NCBI RefSeq assembly: GCF_027579695.1
Contig: NC_083574.1
Span: forward strand, 60,736,559-60,800,558
Length of the DNA stretch: 64,000 bases
Source: Neoarius graeffei
Taxonomy: Eukaryota; Chordata; Actinopteri; Siluriformes; Ariidae
Direction of reading: 5' to 3'
The translations under genes were made by a program, and so were the position numbers. How positions within the stretch are numbered: position 1 is the first letter of the stretch; each line of letters opens with the position of its first letter. Positions 61,950-64,000 of this stretch are shown piece after piece. The notes below the pieces were generated by a model. It did no database searches. It saw only the letters and a program-made list of their open reading frames with translations, and had not been told where the DNA came from.

Positions 61950-62940
61950 AACTAGATCCCTTGTCTCCACCTTGTCCATGAGCTACACTGATCAGAAAGT
62001 TGTCTGTCTGTTCAGATTTGGTGCTCTGACATAAGTTCAAAATTAGCTGAAACATCTCATTGCGAATTCACCAATCTCTGAGCACATGGTTGCTGTGAGA
62101 CAGGGCATCCACTCTCGCTATTTACCATGCTTGCTTGAATACCTGAACATCATTTGCAATTTTGTGTCCCTTTCATGGTTGACGTAGAACACCACCCTAG
62201 TATTGTCGGGCCACACTAATATGCATGAGCCACTTATGGATTTCTGGGAATGGCACTTGCCACACAGCTCAATATCCACACACACTGATAGGCTGATGTC
62301 AAGCCTTCTCCTCTTCCCTTCAGTTTGACGTTTCCATATGCCATACTGTTCTGTCTTTCATCAATATGCTCTTATTATGAAGCCACAAAGCTTCTACATG
62401 TAATATTAGGAGCTCCATCTGTCTTGTTGCTTTCTGCTCTAGACTGTCCCCATCGCAGGTAATATAGATCAGAAGATACACATATGCTTTAACGAATACA
62501 TTGAGTGTTAGAACGAAGGGGCTGGACACTGAATGGGTGTATCAGTCCACTTATGTTGAAGCAGGGAAACTGGAATATGGAGATATACATCAACAGCTCT
62601 ATGGTCACAAATCTTTTTGTTTTTGTTAACTGCTTGCATCACATCTGATATGCTCAGGATATGGAAAGTCATTTTAAGGAGACATTTTGATCTCATAAAT
62701 AAAGAAATGAGATAGATTTTGAATCCTGTATTTGCTGGTGGTGGAGAGTGAAACTGTAAACAATCCCCTGTGGTCAGTGTGCTCAACCAAGGGTAGGAGA
62801 TCAGCCAATGCTTCCTGAAACTTTCCCAAGCATCACTGGCAGGTGGTGATAAGTGGCTTTGCCAGCCTATGGCAATGGCTTTTGAGCAAACTTCCCAACA
62901 GACCAAATTAATTCCATGCCCTATTGCTATGGCTCCCATA
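61950..62940 (-). repeat. DIRS-like retroelement relic (fossil)
   Basis: Minus-strand wording resembles the reverse-transcriptase/RNase H region of DIRS-type or related retroelements (for example DNTRVVFYVNHE and RVDALSHSNHVL near 62200-62060). It is old, broken many times and lacks visible terminal repeats. Family assignment is tentative. Confidence 0.35.
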
Positions 62941-64000
62941 ACTTGGAGTGTGTAAGATCTCTGTGCCTAGTGAATCTCCCATCATGGGCATTATCTCTTT
63001 GAGGGTCAAAAGCAATTGCACCAAGGTTTTTCCAAAACAACTTATATCTGAAGCTTTGAAAATCAGGGTATTAGACTATTGTACTGTGATCGAGGCAACC
63101 AGTCTCTACTGGTGGCATTGACTTCATCCCTATGGTTTCTGCATCTGCCATTGCAGCCATTATTCCTTGCACTCTAGAACACATAAAAGATTATGAAAAA
63201 AAATGAAATGAAATTGGTACACTGTGGAATAGTCCAGCCACTGTCAGAAAAACTCTAGAAGGAAACAGCCATGGGAGCCTGGAATGTAAGGAATTAGAAC
63301 TCAGTGAAATAGGCATCTTAAATTCTACCAGCCACTGGGAATATGATGTAAAATACTTTATTTACTCCAATAAATCAACCCCCATCTGTGTTTTTTTTTT
63401 ACTAGATAAAAATGATTGCTTTGCATTTTACAGATTCCTCCCTTCCCCAAACCACAGCAGCCTATTTTAGCTCAGTGCTGTAGCATATCAAGACAATGCT
63501 GTCAGCTAGAATTAAAGCTATCCAAAATAAAATGGATTGAATAACAGGTGATACCTGATGGTCTGAGAAGAAGAACTTGTGCTAGAAGCAATATCAGGAT
63601 CTTACTGTTCCTCACAGCTATTAGCATTGCACACTTCACCCTCCTGGCACTGGAACATGTACTGAGACATAGCAGCAGGGACAAGGATGTTGGCCAACTC
63701 CTACACACACACACACACACACACAGATAGACAAGATGGTACAACAGACTGGCTGAATTCATTAGAACAGATTATTAAGATGATAGTATATCCTTCAGTG
63801 GTGAAGGGTAATGTATTAAAGATGATCTAAAGTAGAGTAGGTCACTAACTGATTTGAGATTTGGGTCCATCTCTGTGAAGTTCCACTCATTCAGGGCCAT
63901 GTTAAAAGTGAATGCCTTTAAGAGAGCAAAGGCAGGTCATGATTAAGAAACTGATTTAGATTCCACAGTAAAGAGTTATTATTATTGTAAGCACATCATT
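62941..64000. other. Unassigned sequence with a (CA)n tract
   Basis: A (CA)n microsatellite lies at 63702-63725. Possibly more of the retroelement fossil, but I see no motif that supports it. Confidence 0.35.

Overview
The window reads as teleost fish DNA, most like an ostariophysan. It has GT-AG introns, polyadenylation signals, many Tc1/mariner, hAT, Harbinger-like and TTAA-type DNA transposons, fish SINEs and LINEs, and long (TG)n/(TA)n microsatellites. Nothing prokaryotic is present. All calls come from reading the sequence; no database search was run, and family names rest on recognised motifs, terminal repeats and target-site duplications.

Two host genes are well supported. A single-exon class A GPCR of leukotriene B4 receptor type lies on the minus strand (3134-4153). 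nudt21, encoding the 25-kDa subunit of cleavage factor Im (CFIm25), lies on the plus strand in seven coding exons (28456-47335, 228 residues), with two polyadenylation signals downstream. A third, tentative gene at 14399-14841 has a TATA box, two small exons split by a 79-bp intron, a stop and an AATAAA, and would encode 75 residues of no family I recognise.

Layout. 1-9.3 kb: retroelement tails, a terminal-inverted-repeat element holding a minisatellite, the GPCR, three nested inverted-repeat elements (4.6-7.2 kb) and several tRNA-headed SINEs. 10.9-12.5 kb: a nearly intact Tc1 element. 13.7-16.0 kb: an LTR-like block, the small candidate gene and a 150-bp tandem repeat. 16.0-26.6 kb: a Tx1/L1-type LINE split by a SINE and two Tc1 elements, one of which holds a retroelement with an intact transmembrane ORF; an L2-like LINE follows. 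26.9-28.2 kb: a MITE just upstream of nudt21. 28.5-47.6 kb: nudt21. Intron 2 is over 90 percent transposon and contains a stack five insertions deep; intron 5 is almost entirely one Tc1 element; intron 6 holds a fold-back Tc1 relative and two other Tc1 elements. 48.2-61.7 kb: further Tc1 elements, some inside one another, a tRNA/5S-headed SINE, and a TTAA-flanked element with an intact THAP-domain exon. 61.7-64 kb: a badly decayed DIRS-like fossil and otherwise unassigned sequence.

No operon or multi-gene system is visible. The most unusual content is (i) small intact ORFs or exons carried by mobile elements (THAP, Myb/SANT-like, a transmembrane/coiled-coil protein), (ii) the deep nesting and fold-back structures inside nudt21 introns, and (iii) the possible 75-residue gene.
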